From Scleroderma bovista (Eukaryota; Basidiomycota; Agaricomycetes; Boletales; Sclerodermataceae): DNA of 64,000 nt. Below, one piece after another: positions 33,293 through 45,343 of this stretch; the first letter of the stretch is position 1, and every line of letters starts with the position of its first letter. A program made the position numbers and the translations under genes. The stretch spans positions 278,120-342,119 of the forward strand of contig JAYMGJ010000098.1 in assembly GCA_037178675.1 (NCBI GenBank), in the 5' to 3' direction. The notes below the pieces were generated by a model. That model ran no database searches. It saw nothing but the letters and a program-made list of their open reading frames with translations, and was not told the origin of the DNA.

Positions 33293-36200
33293 ATGCTTCA
33301 TATAAACAGCTTGCTAACTCGCTTCGCCTCCTTCCTTCGCACCCCACGCTCGTCTTCCTCTCGAACTGCCGCTCGCTCGCTCGCAATGACACCCTCGGAC
33401 TGGTCCCATGTCTCTCCAGGTAGCGACATACCACCTCACTTGCTCTTCACAAGACCGCTCGAGAAATCTCAGGTCGACGACCGTCAGTACAGCGTCATCA
33501 AGCTCGAGAATGGCCTGACCGCCATGTTGGTCCATGATCCACACACCGAAAATGCAGCGGCTAGTTTAGATGTCGCTGTTGGTCATTTGTCTGATCCGGT
33601 GAGCATACCCGTACATTCCACGCTATTTAGAATTGTCTGCTCACATTTTTAACAGGATGACATGCCAGGTCTAGCCCACTTCTGCGAACATCTATTATTT
33701 ATGGTATGAACGCCCCATTCTGGCCCCGTAGCTACATTAACAAGTATCTCAGGGCACCAGGCAATTTCCTAAAGAGAATGAGTATTCCGAAGTATGGTCC
33801 ACCTTCGTCACTAGTATTTCTCACTTACTGGTGCCTTCAGTATCTTTCCAAGAACAATGGTGGTTCAAATGCATACACTTCCTCGTCCAACACCAACTAT
33901 CACTTCCGCGTCTCTCCCTCTGCACTCCCAGGAGCGCTCGAGAGATTCTCCGCTTTTTTTCACAGCCCACTGTTCGCACCGTCATGCACCACGCGCGAAC
34001 TCAATGCTGTGGACTCTGAACACAAGAAGAATCACCAAGCTGATCCCTGGAGGATCTTTCAACTTAATAAGACCCTCTCAAAGGTGGGCCACCCCTGGAG
34101 CAAATTTGGAACAGGAAATCGTACCACTTTGACTGCAGCTGGGAGAGAAGCGAAAGCGAATGGCAAGCTCAATGAAACAAGTCTCTCAAACGGAAACAAC
34201 TTTACCACCTCCAAGGAGCCCTCTCCCATTCCATCACGGATGCCCTCTCCGACCCCTTCTGGCTCATCTGCCAATAGTGAGTTGGATGCTGATGGTGGTT
34301 CTATTGGTCGTGAGACTCGACGCAGATTAACGGAATGGTGGAGCAAGGAATATTGCGCAAGCCGTATGCATCTCTGTGTGATAGGCAGGGGTATGCCTTC
34401 GTTCCGTGCGCGATGTCTTTTATTTACACGCCCATCAGAATCCCCACAATATTTGGCCAGCATGGTTTCTAGGCTATTTTCGCCTATCCCTAACCGTGGA
34501 CAGGACCCTCTACCTTTGATTCATGAACATCCCTTCGGACCAGACGAGATGGGCGTAAGCCATATTTTCTTTTCTTTTTCTTGTAGTTACTCACCAATGG
34601 AACATGTCTAGACGCTTCTCTCTGTTCAGACTATCATGTCCTTCCACGCTGTCGAAATATCTTTCCCCCTCGCCTGGCAGCCTCCACTTTGGCAGTACAA
34701 ACCAGGCTATTTCTTGTCTCACTTCCTTGGCCACGAAGGTCCTGGGTCGATGTTCACCTATCTCAAAAGCAATGGATGGATCACGTCCCTCAGTGCTGCC
34801 ACTCAGGCTTTAGGGCGTGGCTTTGCCATGTTCAAAGTTACGATGTACTTGACAAAAGATGGATTCGGTAAGTACACGTGCAATGCTCCGAGGTATTCAT
34901 CTAATTCAGGCAGATAACTACCGGTCTGTCGTTCTCGCGGCATTCAAGTATCTCACGCTTTTGCGGACCTCTCAATTTCCTCGCTGGTATCAATCGGAAA
35001 TAGCAACCATATCAAAGACTCAGTTCCAGTTTGCCGAGAAACGAGCAGCGGAAGGATATGCAGTTACACTCGCCGAACGGATGTTCTGGCCCGTGCCAAC
35101 CGACAAACTCCTGTCTGCCCCAGTGCTGGTATCTGAGTGGGAAGACAATGAAGGGGAACAGCAGATCCGAAAAGCGCTGGAAAGCATCCAGGTAGATACA
35201 AGTCGGGTGGTGCTGATGGCGAAGAAAGAGGAACATGAACGCATCGCTGGTGGCGAGAAGGCCTGGAAAAACGAGAAATGGTATGGAACTGGCTACACCG
35301 TGGAACGGTGGGATGACCAGTTTTTGACAAAGGTGCGGGAGGAAATAGTCAGCAAACGGGTTATGGTTCACCTCCTTTTCAGGCGCGCGCTCCCAACGAT
35401 GTCCCGGAACTACGCCTCCCAGGAAAGAATGAGTTCATCCCTACCAACCTCGATGTAGAGAGGCACGATATTGCAGAGGTATCTTAATGCTCGATTGTGA
35501 GCCGTATCAATATTGACCGACTACCAGCCTCAACGAAGGCCTCATCTTATTACTCGATCGGACGTCTCAGAAGTGTGGTACAAGAAAGACGATCGGTTTT
35601 GGTTACCGAAAGCCGCCGTGGTCGTGGATATTCGCAGGTTTTTATATTGCCGTGATTCTATGTCAGAGATGTCTAATGGTGATCGTTTCTAGCCCTGTTG
35701 CTAATGATACTGCTCGTGCTGCCGTTCTCACTAGACTTTGCGTGGAGCTTGTGAACGACTCCCTTACTGAGTATACTTATGATGCGGACTTGGCTGGATT
35801 GACCTACCATGTCAGTGCGAACGAGCTTGGGATGACATTAACTCTGAAAGGATACAACGACAAACTTCCCGAACTCGCCAAGTATGTCATTGCGGCCGTG
35901 AAAAACCTAGAGGCCAAGCAGCATAGACTGAACGTAATGAGAGAAAAGGTTGGTCTACTATTATTAGCCAGAGGTGTCAACAACTCACAGCCATGATAGC
36001 TCAAACGAGAATGGGACAACTTTTTTTTGAACCAAAGTTACCAGTTGTCTGATTATTATGGGCGATACATACTTACACACCAAGCTTGGACAATCGAGGA
36101 ACAACTCAAAGAACTCCCAGGCATGTGAACAATGTTTGGCCATGATATCATCTACTGATCTTCGAATGCTTCAGGGGTGAAATTAGAAGAAGTGGAGACC

Positions 36201-37471
36201 CATATCAAACAATTATTGGAAAGGGTGAACATTCAAATGCTGGTTATTGGAAACATGTATAAAGACGTGAGTGCCTTCTTCAAATATCTAGATTCGGGAC
36301 TTATTCCTTGGTATAATGCAGCAAGCTATTGCTCTTTCGGAAAGCGTTGAGCGAATTCTTGATTCCAACCCTTTGACGGAAGTGCCATCTAGTTTTGCTC
36401 TCATCCTCCCTGATGGTAAGAGAGTTTAAAGTGAAAGTTTTTGACTAGAAGTAACATCATCGTAGGATGCAATTTCACGTGGACTGCACCTGTTCCGAAT
36501 CCTAACGAGGCAAATTCTGCGCTCACATACTATGTTCATCTTGGCCAGTTGAATAATCAGCGACAGCGGGTACTCGGCACTCTAATGGCGCATATTATGT
36601 CAGAACCAGCATTCAATATCCTTAGAACTAAAGAGCAGCTGGGCTACATCGTTTCATGTTCGCGGTGGACTCTCTCTGGGGACTCTCAGTTTGGGCTACG
36701 CATCATTGTCCAAAGCGAACGTGGCACGGGATACCTGGAAGAACGTGTAGAAGCATTCCTGGATACCATGGATTCCAAATTCGAGGAGATGGATATCGAA
36801 GAATTTAACGACTTCAAACGAGGCTTACAACACAGATGGCGAGAACCTCCGAAGAACCTTGGCGAGGAAGCTTCGAAGTACTGGCAACAGATCGACTCTG
36901 GTTTCCTTGATTTCCTTCGACGTGAGTTGCCCAGAGCTTATGTTTGTGATGCCTTATCAATGACCGCACATTTGCAACAGCTTTCGAGAATGCTGATTTG
37001 CTTGATAACGTCGAAAAACACGAAGTAATGGCCTTATTCCGAGAGCGCGTACATCCGAATGCGTCAAAGCGTTCGAAGTTATCCATTCACATGCAATCAC
37101 AAAAACCGCGGGCCCCACAGGTTAGCGCAAAAGCCGTGGAAGCATTTGAAAGTTTAATCAAAGAAGCAAATCCTGGGATCGATGTGGCAAGTATTAGGGA
37201 AGTGTTCAACGAAGCAAGTCCAATTGCCTCGGATTTCGTGAAGCACTGGACGGACTCCCTATCACAAATCGGTGATGATGCCGCTCGGGATTTGTTGGCG
37301 AAACTCCCTGGCCTGATGGAACAATATCCTGTCCGCGATGAAAATATTTTCTCCCGCACAGCTGATGTGACACGTATCAAGGACATCAAGACCTTCAAGG
37401 CTACCCTTGAGGTGTCATGCTCCCCTCAACCGCTCGTTCAATGGAACGATCTTCCAACCTCAAAACTATAG
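33293..37471 (+). CDS. Insulin-degrading-enzyme family M16 metalloprotease (Ste23-like)
   Basis: M16A proteases of the IDE/Ste23 type degrade small peptides and, in yeast, mature a-factor. Starting at 33293 (MLHINSLLTRFASFLRTPRS, like a mitochondrial presequence), a second in-frame ATG at 33386 gives a cytosolic-type start MTPSDWSH. The zinc motif HFCEHLLFM (HxxEH) is followed by GTRQFPKENEYSEY, LSKNNGGSNAYTSSSNTNYH and ELNAVDSEHKKN with the distal Glu. Later domains show FLGHEGPGSMFTYLKSNGW, EYTYDADLAGLTYHVSANEL and ILRTKEQLGYIVSCSRW. It ends WNDLPTSKL. Many short introns interrupt it. An odd Ser/Pro-rich insertion (PSPIPSRMPSPTPSGSSANS) lies in the catalytic half, where family members usually have a short loop. 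It is divergent from the membrane-protein gene. Confidence 0.94.
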
Positions 37472-38084
37472 ACTATAATTGCCGTATATCTTGACATTAT
37501 GTAGGTTTCGTGCTCGCTGTCCCACTATTTATGTAATGAATTCGAAATTACTACCTGGCTGCCTGGATAAGTTTTCATGAATGCCAGTTCTTCTGGTTTA
37601 TCTTCTGATTCCGACGTGGTTACTGCGTTTATTAGCTGGAGGGGGGGGTAATAAACAACTCTTGCAACTCCTCACACCTTCTGATGCATGTGGTGGTACA
37701 TCAAAGATCGTTTGAGATATTATTGCTGAGATTTTTCAGCATTTCGTCGGTGATAGATAACGCACGATGTACACAGTAATATCAGCTTGTGTCGTGGGAT
37801 AAGCAATGAGTGAGCGTACTACTATGTAGTATCGGCGTTTGACCGCTGAAAGTCTGCGAAGCTCTCTCAAAGCCAATGCCTGTCCGAGTACAAACCCAAG
37901 CTTGGCAAATGACAAACTGGTGTTTTTATACGCATTGAGGGACAGTGGAGTTGAAATGATGCTATTTCAGAGCAGAGTGATGGATAATAACGACCAGGGG
38001 AAAACACGATATGAATGCAAATAAAGACAGCGAGAGCTGGTATGATGAAGAACTAGACAATAAAAGAGCAAGCATAGGAGACAG
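37472..38084. other. Convergent 3' region between M16 protease and CKS1
   Basis: These 613 bp hold the 3' UTRs of two convergent genes. A run of nine G (37640-37648) and several short AT tracts are visible. No gene is supported. Confidence 0.55.
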
Positions 38085-38531
38085 CTACTTCTTCTTGGAA
38101 TTAACTAGCTTGGTGGTTTGCTGTGGTTGTGCAGGGGGAACGTAATTCTTGGGCCGGCGGAATAGTAGTACATGAGGTTCTGGAGCTGGGGACAAATTGA
38201 GTACAGAGCATGGCATAATAGTAAGTGGATTGTACCGTGAACTTCGTAATGCTGCCATCCAAGGCTTTGGGTAATCCCGATTCCTCTCCATTCATCCTCT
38301 TCCAACAGCCGAAGAGTGCCTTCTTTCTCATCAAAGAATTCCTTCGGAATAAGTTTGAGAAGGGGTTTTGGTAATATAACGTGACGGTATTCGTAGTGGT
38401 CGTCTGAATAACGATCGGAGTAATGGATCCTACCAGGCAATGTAATCAGTATATGGACTGATGTGGCGGACCTCAAGCGCCCACTTCTCGATATATTCCT
38501 CAATCTTGCTCGCCAGCTGACGATCCGCCAT
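38085..38531 (-). CDS. CKS1: Cyclin-dependent kinase regulatory subunit CKS1
   Basis: CKS1 binds CDK1-cyclin and docks phosphorylated substrates. The start at 38531 gives MADRQLASKIEEYIEK. A short intron (GTGGGC donor) joins to IHYSDRYSDDHYEYRHVILP, matching the conserved CKS core. The protein continues KEFFDEKEGTLRLLEEDEWR and GIGITQSLGWQHYEVH, and after a second intron EPHVLLFRRPKNY. These include the phosphate-binding Arg/Trp residues and the hinge HEP. A Gln/Lys tail ends NSKKK with the stop at 38085-38087. The length, about 113 residues, is normal. It is divergent from MER3 across 182 bp with two CACGTG boxes. Confidence 0.95.
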
Positions 38532-38637
38532 GGCTAAAATAATTGGAGGGCTCAAAGTAAGGCAAGGATATCGAGGTGATCACGGTGGATATAAGACGCG
38601 AAGATTGACTTGCTCATGAAGAGACAAGGTCCGTGGT

Positions 38638-38664
38638 CACGTGCATCCGCGTTTGTACCACGTG
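38638..38664. promoter_or_regulatory. Paired CACGTG boxes in the CKS1/MER3 divergent promoter
   Basis: GTCACGTG (CACGTG at 38638-38643) and CACGTGAC (CACGTG at 38659-38664) form an inverted pair with 15 bp between boxes. Both match RTCACRTG. They lie 107 bp from the CKS1 ATG and 50 bp from the MER3 ATG. Confidence 0.5.
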
Positions 38665-38713
38665 ACATCTCTTCCGCGTAAATCGACCGTACTACGCTTC
38701 TCTTCCTGTCGCA

Positions 38714-41700
38714 ATGCGCAGGCGTGCAAATTCAAGTGCAGAACTTTATGACTCAGATGATGGAGAACGCGGATATTATTCTCCTTCCATGAACGATACA
38801 GCGTCTCACCATCTCGATTTCAGGAGTTATCCAGGTGGTCTAGGTGACTATATGCGTCACAGTGACAGACACCGTATAACCCTCTATTAATATTTATAGA
38901 TTCATCACCTTCGACGTTTCGTGGGACGGCCCAGATGTCCCATAGCAACACATCTATAGGAACTGGCAATGGTCCCACGCGTGGATATCTCCCGTATTCC
39001 AGCCGGGGGATTGACTCCCCCTTCTGGGCCAGCCAGGAATTTGCCGGTGAAAGTTTTGCAAGCGAAATAAACCAATTAGACAGACGTTTTGGTAAGTGTA
39101 CCCCCACAGCTCGCTAGAGTTGCGATTTTTCCTTCAATATTAGACGGACATCGGATGCATGGTTCACAACATTGGGTGAAGAAACATGCGCTCCCAGTAA
39201 ATTCGGATGGGCCTTTTTTATCGGGTCCTCATTCGGCACAGCTTCTTGTTGATCCTCGTCCCTCAAGCGAAATAAATCCGGTCCACAGGCCGGGAATTAG
39301 ATTAAGGCCTGTATCTGATCTGCGTACGCACTGTTTTCTGAGTACCTCAGCATATAGTAATCATTAGGAGATACAGCTGATAGATATCGGGGTGTCTTCA
39401 AATTTGGTGTCTTTAACGCGATTCAGTCCACTTGCATGGACAAGGTAGGACGCTCATTGTTACTTGGCTATCAATACAAATACCTTCTTTAGGTCTTACA
39501 TTCGCAAGAAAACTTGGTGCGTCAAGTTTTGAGTCTGCATTCCACCTTTGCATGACGCTCCGCTAGATAATCAGCGGTATTTACCAGCAATCGTTGTCTG
39601 TCTACCCCACTTATTCTGGACTAGCACCCACAGGAAGCGGAAAGACAGTACTATTTGAACTGGCCATTATACGCATGCTTACTCAGGCTATGAGTAAGCC
39701 TCAGTCGGTGAAATGTGTGTATGTTGCTCCGACCAAGGTCAGTTGTATTATAGAATCAAGTGCACTGTCTTATGCTTTTGATTAGGCTCTCTGCACAGAA
39801 AAATACAGAGAGTGGATGACAAAATTCGGGGGACTTGGCATCAAGAGTACGACACCCAATGTTCTTAGAGACATTTCGAGTATGACCAACTTTTGAAATT
39901 AGGTTGTGAGTTAACCGGCGACACTCATTTATTTGGCATGGACATATGGGGTGAGGCAAGGAACACACAAATCATGTACGTTCATCTGCACTTGTTTATT
40001 TGTTATTTCACCTGCTTGATTTCAAGAGTAACGACGGTATGGACTTCGTTACTATGCCAATTCAACTCTAAGCTTTATCACCCGCAGGCAGAAAAGTGGG
40101 ACAGCATAACACGTAACTGGTACAACCTTCTTCTTTCTTAGTGATACTGTCTCGTGAGGGCTACCGACAGGGATGAACATGCTCGGATTCTATGCAAGAT
40201 CAAGCTATTTCTTGTAGATGAGGTACCCGGCTTATTATTAACGATGGAAGATACTGATGACTAGAGGCAGGTCCATATTTTGAATGAGTCTAGGGGAAGT
40301 ACTTTAGAAGTCATAATCTCGCGCATGAAAGGGCGTGGGTCAGCCATTAGATTTCTTCTCGTCTCAGCGACTGTCCCGAATATAGAAGATATCGCAAAGT
40401 GGATCGGCAGTAACGATGACAGTGGTCCAGCTACTGTCTTCCAGGTTAGATTTTATTTCGAGTAGAATCTATCATGTTAATTTTGGGCAGTTCGGCGAGG
40501 AGTTCCGACCTTGTCGATTGGAGAAATTTGTATACGGAATACCTAGACCGAAAGGGCAGAATGATTTTGCATATGCCCATACCTTAGATCGTCGACTCTT
40601 CGGTTTCCTACAGCAGCATTCGCAGGACAAGCCGATTTTGGTATTCTGTCCAACAAGAAAAGGTGCGGTTACATCAAAAAAGTGATGACAGAAAGACCGA
40701 TAAAACATATACTTTCACATGGGTCCATTTATCATGCAGGCACGGTGGAAACAGCGAAACAACTGACGATCGACTACGAAGAGGCGATGAAAGCACGAAA
40801 CTCTTTACCATGGTCCCTTCCGACGCGGTATTTGACATCATATACTTGAGTTTCCTTCATTCATTTCCCGACCAATGTTAGCATCGATGCCAACTTTCAT
40901 GACAAAGACCTCGCTGGTGCATTCTGTGTCTCCTGTTCCCACGAGCCCAACTGATGTGTCTTGGCAGCTCTTACTACGATGGGCGTAGCTGTTCATCATG
41001 CAGGCTTGAATTTGGATGATAGGAAGATGGTGGAAGATTTATATCTTCAAAAAACGTTGCGCGTATTGGTCGCGACTTCTGTAGGTGTTTGATTTTGATA
41101 TTTGACGTAGCTAGGTGCTGATTAACGCAGACTCTGGCAGTCGGGGTTAACTTGCGTAAGTCGACTGCATGCTATCTGTGCCACTAATGTCGCTTGTGCA
41201 GCGGCGCACATCGTTGTTATCAAGGGAGTCAAGCTTTACCAAAACGGAGAAACGAGAGAATACTCTGACTTAGAGGTCTTACAGATGATGGGTCGTGCAG
41301 TAAGCCCTTCATTAGTGTGTCAAGAAGCCTTCACAAATCCCAGTGTGACAGGGAAGACCGCAATTCGGTAAGTAAATGCATAATTTTGTAGGCAAAAATA
41401 ATGCCCACCGTCATCCTAATCGAGATAACGAGGGGATTGCCATAATTCTCTGCGAGTCAGAACTACAAAGCAAATATCGAGCTCTTGTTCAGGGCAGTAC
41501 GACTATCGAAAGCAGCTTGCACAGAAATCTCGTAGAACATCTGAATTCCGAGATTTGTCTGGGTGCCATAACGGACTGTAAAAACGCTAAAGACTGGTTG
41601 TGTCGTTCATTCTTCTTCTGCCGCATTCAGAAGAATCCACAGCACTATGACATTGGTAAAGTCGAGAATGAAACATGGCAGGAAAAGATAGATTCAATAG

Positions 41701-44700
41701 TGATGGAGGCCATCTACACCCTACGCGATACGCAACTCATCACATACAATGAAAAAGACGGGATGCTCTGTTCTACTGAGTATGGAGATATCATGAGCAA
41801 GGTGAGATCCATCCGCGTGCGGATTTCATACCCTCAGTGTTCCCTAGTGCTACGTCCGCCAAACCACGGTGAGTGAGAGCTCTGGTGCACGGTTCTGGCT
41901 TACATCACAAGATGCGTTTAATACTCGAGTTGCCCGACTCGGCCAACCTTCGTCAAATTGTAAGATGGACGATACGAGATTTATATATTCCTGACTCATG
42001 CAACTGCAGCTCGAAATGATGTCTTCGACGGAAGAGTATTTGATTCCCATCGTATCAAGATACAATGCTTCTTACACAACCACTTCCAATAGGTTAGCTA
42101 ACGTGAAGTTGCGTAGTGGCGAGAGACAGGTCTGTGTGTCATTACTTGTGCCGTGCTGTTACTTGAGTTCCCTCAAGATGTATGAAAAAATCCGTCAACA
42201 CAATGACATTCGATTTCCTATCCGGAAAATTAGCACAGCAAAAGACAAGACATTTCTTTTGGTGCAGGTGATTACAGTCCATCCATGCTTAAACGTCCAA
42301 TTTCATGTCCCTGGTAGGCAATTCTTGCTGGTCTTCCGTTGAGCAGCCCAGAATTCAAGGTATCGGATAGTCAGCCGTACCTAGAAGCCATTTCCATTTT
42401 CCGGCATCTCTCCCGTATTGCGGCAGGTGAGAACCTCGCTTTTGTACAAATGGCCCATTTTTGACGAGTACATATACCAGCCATAGCGGAGGTTGCTGTT
42501 GTCAAGCGACGTGGCGCACAGGTTAAGTATGCACTAGAACTGTGAGAACTGCGTAGCATTGGGGGTAAACCACTCTCAGTCAGTGTTTCAGTGCTCGATG
42601 TCTTCATGCAAAGGCATGGGAGGATCACCCTCTTGTCCTGAGACAAATTGAGCACATCGGAGACAAATCGTAAGTGCTTCCATGTTGACGTTCTCAGCAT
42701 TAAAGCCCTTCGATCTAGCACCAAGGTAGAATTCTCTTTGAAGTGCATAGTGGAAGTTCGCTAATTTCGCCTGCACTGGCAATAAGATCCTTGCTGAGAA
42801 TGGTATCAACTCGATTCAAAAACTTATGCAAACATCTTCGTTCCGCATCGAAGAGGTGTAGTTGTCTAATAGATACATTTTACTCTCCGGTCTAACTTGT
42901 ATAGCTCCTCAACCGCCGACCACCGTTCGGTTCCGAGGTTCTAGCAGCTGCCAGAGAGTTTCCAAGGTATACCTTAAGTATAAAGGAAATTAGGTCTATG
43001 CCCAGTGATGGGAACAAACCTGTCGAAGTGAAGCTGTTAGTTGAATGTGGCTTGGTTCTGGACACCACAGCTCCCCAGAAGACCAGAGAGCTGAAACGGA
43101 TTGGAACTGAGAAGACGACCCTTCTCACACTCACATCCGATCTGGCTTTCATTGATTTCCGCCGGACTTTGTGAGTAAAGTGTCCGTCCCTTCAATGCAT
43201 TTCGAATTCTTATCCACCATAAAACCTAGCACCAAGACTCTCGTAAATAAGAAAGTGTTTACGGTCACCGCACATCTCACCAAGCCAAGTCAGGCCATAA
43301 ATGTTTACATCTCATCGGTGCTACACTTCATGATTAGGTCTCCTGTCGTATTGACGATGTTCGCAGGACACGTTTGCTGGAGTGACTGTGACAGCAACGT
43401 ACAGACCAGCAATCGCGCCATCGAAGTATCCAATGATCGATACCCGGCCTTTGACTTCCATCGTGTGTCTACCGCCCCAGACCTAGCAAGATTCTAATGC
43501 TTTTAGGAATTCGATCTGCAGGGACTCGAGGATGTACCAGAGTTTTGGGACGTGGACATTAGTGACGACGAAGGAGCTTGTGCTGTCCCTGTGAAGGATC
43601 TTACAACCAAATCTTGCAGTATGCTACACGGTTTTGAAAGCTATTCAGCTCTGATATCACCCTTAGGTAAGGATACGAGCTCCTCCAAGGAGCCCACAGC
43701 ACACAAACAACATGGCTGTTCAAATACTACATATATTGAGCTTCCGAAAGAGCGGCCTTATAAAAAGAGACCTGACGGGAAATACGAGTATGCTTCTCAT
43801 GAGTTTAGCTTAGATCTGTTAACCCTTCGTCAGATGTAATCATCCCTGCAAGGATAAGTTCAAGTGTCGCCACTATTGGTTTGTGTCATCAAGCAGTGTC
43901 TTCGGTGACTGACTTCGCCTGCCAGTTGCAAAGAAGGTCTTCCAGAACCTCCACGGTCACAGAAAAAGAAACACGTCGAACAACATGAGACCCTAACCAA
44001 TCAGCGGAGTATAAAGACACATGACCTGTTCACCAAGCGCAATTCTCGTAGGAAAGGTGTTGACCAAGTCACTCGCACGGATCACCCCAGGCCAGAGAAC
44101 TGTCCTTCAGACCAGGATGGGGTAAACTGTACCGATCTGGACCAACGCAACAACTCGTCCACCCTTAAAAAAAACCCGACTCATGCAGATAGCAGCAAGG
44201 GCAGGAAGCGGACCAAACCGCTTCCAAATTTTGATCTCGAACTCACCTCGCTACGATCGGGACTGGGGCCTTTTGTCAGCTCCAAGGCCCCAGCACGAGA
44301 CGACGACGAACTACAAACTATCTCCGAGATTTTAAGACGAGATAGGTCCCGAACGCCAGAGTCGAACTATTCCAACTCAGAGATCGACAGTCTGATACGC
44401 CAGATGCCCCTGGATATGTGTCGACCAGAAACCCCCTGTCACGATACTGGATGGTACGAGGAGAGAAGGAGCAAGCGACAGAGATTGTCAATACCGTCAC
44501 CTACCATGGACGATGCCTTTCCTCACGAATCTGGGCATCCCGGCTCACCTCCCCATGTACTGGAAGAAAAGGTGATGCTTCCCACGTTTCTCCGCAACGC
44601 TAATGCATTCCCCGCATTAGGTGACAATGCCAGCGTTCACCCCGATTCACAAGCCTGGTATTACGCCGCTTTTCATGTCCAGCCCACCGAACATGGAATG

Positions 44701-45166
44701 TGTTCAGCACCCGGAGGATAACTGCCTATCCCCGTCACTGTTACCGGATCGAACTACTCCATATGATGAATTCTTTGGAGCTGATGATCCCTGTTTTGAT
44801 ATCTTTCCAGTCTCAACTTCTCAAACTCTAGCCGGCAACTTTCAAGACGCCGCTTCGCGTGACAAAACGCCAGCAGGGCTTTTCAATTCAGAGAAACTGC
44901 AAGCATCAAGGAGCTCTGGGTTCATGGCGGAATCAATCACCAAACCCAAAACCCCATTCCAGCATCAAGGATGGACGGATAGCGACGCACAGGATTCACC
45001 TTCCCTCGGATTGTCTGCCATTCAACAGCCTACGTTCGATGTGCAGCCTGTTGGTGCGAACGCGTGCTGCAGTCCAGCTAAGAATGGCAGTTCTATGTGG
45101 GAAGATGCGCTTGTGGAATTCGACAGTTGGCTGGCGAGCGGAGCGGTGGACATTTTTACCGAGTGA
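38714..45166 (+). CDS. HFM1: Meiotic DNA helicase HFM1/MER3
   Basis: MER3/HFM1 is a Ski2-like superfamily 2 helicase needed for meiotic crossover formation. The start at 38714 gives MRRRANSSAELYDSDDGERG. Helicase motifs: APTGSGKTVLFELAIIRML (I), FLVDE joined to VHILNESRG (II, DEVH), FLLVSATVPN (III), GVAVHHAGLNLDDRKMVEDL and VLVATSTLAVGVNL (IV-V), and QMMGRA/GRPQFD (VI) split by an intron. Winged-helix and Sec63-like regions follow (QEKIDSIVMEAIYTLRDTQL; AILAGLPLSSPEFKV; KRRGAQ). A Cys/His cluster near the end reads ECNHPCKDKFKCRHYCC, like the C4 finger of HFM1. A long Ser/Pro-rich tail ends WLASGAVDIFTE. A 51-nt intron at about 44572-44622 joins EEK to VTMPAFTPIHK. With some 20 or more small introns it is the most fragmented gene here. 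No disabling break was found. Confidence 0.92.
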
Positions 45167-45343
45167 ATAGTCCGCCTGTGTTTCTTTGTATGGGTATGCG
45201 GAAACAATGATGTATGCACAGCAACCCAGACTGGCTAGCTCACTTGTTCGCAATGACATGGCATTTTCCTGTTAGTATGCATTAGACAACGAGAATAACT
45301 GTTGACCGGTACATACACGTGTCTCTGATACAAGAGTATACGG

